Of a stretch of 6,506 nucleotides of DNA, positions 5,795-6,506 are shown in pieces. The stretch's first letter is position 1; each line of letters opens with the position of its first letter. Position numbers and translations under genes: made by a program. Source of the DNA: an uncultured Schwartzia sp. (GTDB lineage Bacteria; Bacillota; Negativicutes; Selenomonadales; Selenomonadaceae); contig CAJPUA010000055.1 in the NCBI GenBank assembly GCA_905373705.1, positions 1-6,506 on the forward strand, written 5' to 3'. The notes below the pieces were generated by a model. The model did not search any database, had not been told where the DNA came from, and was given only the letters and a program-made list of their open reading frames with translations.

Positions 5795-6506
5795 ACGAAA
5801 AGAACCCCTCCTATATTGACCGGCTGGACGAGAAAATATTTTCCTTTATCCAGTACGGCGACTATGCGGATCGTTATCCGGCGCTCACGGCGCAGGCATT
5901 TTCTCCGATGTTTTACGAAGAGCTGCGCTTTGCCGCGAAAGAGTTGTTTCAGATCTTTGCCAAGACGGCGCTGGTCTTTCAAGAAGCGCCGGATGATTTC
6001 GCCCGGGCGATGGATATGCCGGACACCTTATTGCCGTATCTCCATATCGCAAACCGATTTCAGCTCCCGACGTGGCTGTCACGCTTTGATTTCGTCCTTG
6101 ATGAAAGAGGGCGTATCCGCATGGTGGAGCTGAACGCGGATACGCCCTGCTTTATCATTGAGAGCTTTTACGCCAATGGCGTCGCTGCCGAATGGTTCGG
6201 GCAGGGCGATCCGAACGCGGGAAGCGAGGAAGAGCTTCGCGCCTTTCTAACGAAGCTTCATGAGGAACTGTGCGCGCCGCTCGTTGATCTTGGGCGGCGC
6301 GAGCTTTGCCCCCGTCCGTTCCTTTTCAGTTGCTTTGACGACAGTCCGGAGGATTTCGCCACGACGCGATATCTGATGAAGCTCATGAGCGAAGGTTGTC
6401 CGGAAGGCGATATTCGCTTTCAGTCGTTTTACGATCTGGCCATCGATGAAGGTGGGATTCCTCTGCCGGACGGCGCGTACGCCGCCGCTCTCTACCGCCT
6501 GCACCC
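5791..6506 (+). CDS. Glutathionylspermidine-synthase-like ATP-grasp ligase (3' end outside window)
   Basis: The first 238 residues are present. GspS-family enzymes use an ATP-grasp fold to form an amide bond between a carboxylate, activated as acyl phosphate, and an amine; E. coli paralogues YgiC and YjfC have no settled substrate. The hallmark is at residues 98-118: RFDF, then MVELNADTP, where Arg98, Asp100, Glu113 and Asn115 correspond to the ATP/Mg-binding residues of E. coli GspS as I recall them. A second family-like motif, LYRLHP, appears at the window edge. No N-terminal CHAP amidase domain precedes it, so it is a stand-alone synthetase like YjfC. GTG 5791 is chosen because AGGGAGG (5777-5783) lies 7 nt upstream and the family-like sequence begins soon after. 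It is the last visible gene of the operon. The remaining ATP-binding loops lie beyond the window, so catalytic integrity cannot be judged. Confidence 0.88.
   Translation, partial: MNEKNPSYIDRLDEKIFSFIQYGDYADRYPALTAQAFSPMFYEELRFAAKELFQIFAKTALVFQEAPDDFARAMDMPDTLLPYLHIANRFQLPTWLSRFDFVLDERGRIRMVELNADTPCFIIESFYANGVAAEWFGQGDPNAGSEEELRAFLTKLHEELCAPLVDLGRRELCPRPFLFSCFDDSPEDFATTRYLMKLMSEGCPEGDIRFQSFYDLAIDEGGIPLPDGAYAAALYRLH

Noticed and set aside
5816..6133. 105-codon plus-strand frame within the last gene
   Set aside because: It is a shadow, one frame over, of the open GspS-like frame from 5791, which carries the RFDF and ELNADTP motifs.
1..6506. CRISPR arrays, insertion sequences, tRNA or rRNA genes
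   Set aside because: No spaced direct repeats, transposase-like frames, terminal inverted repeats or RNA-gene cores were seen on either strand.

Overview
The window (about 55-60% G+C by eye, strong AGGAGG-type ribosome binding sites, standard stop codons) looks like a Firmicute. The FtsH sequence and the mix of Firmicute signals with a Gram-negative-type gene set suggest the diderm Negativicutes (Selenomonas/Veillonella/Dialister relatives). That placement is from recalled family sequences, not from a search.

Layout. (1) 2-1363, plus strand: the 3' two thirds of ftsH, the membrane AAA+ zinc protease, entering from the left edge and ending at a strong hairpin terminator (1376-1406). (2) 1440-3293, minus strand, convergent with ftsH: a 617-codon P1B-type (CopA-like) metal-ATPase relative. 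It has kept the fold and the nucleotide-binding motifs but lost the phosphorylated Asp, the actuator domain, the GDGxND loop and the metal-binding residues. Its frame is fully open with a good promoter and ribosome binding site, so it looks like an expressed pseudo-pump rather than a decaying gene. (3) 3308-3617: a divergent control region with one promoter for each direction, an inverted repeat over the minus-strand -35 box, and a puzzling hydrophobic reading stretch before the next gene. (4) 3618-6506, plus strand: a tight four-gene operon encoding a DUF4178-type membrane protein, a four-helix DUF350 (YjfL-like) membrane protein, a small membrane-anchored protein with a Gly/Phe-rich C-terminal tail, and a glutathionylspermidine-synthase-like ATP-grasp ligase (YjfC/YgiC-like) that runs off the right edge.

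How the genes may work together. The operon in (4) resembles in content the E. coli yjfJKLMC and ygiBC clusters, where a GspS-like ligase is encoded with a DUF350 membrane protein and a small exported protein. The chemistry of these systems is not settled. A reasonable inference is an ATP-grasp ligase that conjugates an amine or peptide to the tail of the small protein, or to an envelope component, at a membrane platform made by the DUF4178 and DUF350 proteins. The pseudo-ATPase shares the divergent control region and may or may not be functionally linked.

The two things most worth a second look are the pseudo P-type ATPase and the DUF4178/DUF350/small protein/ATP-grasp operon.
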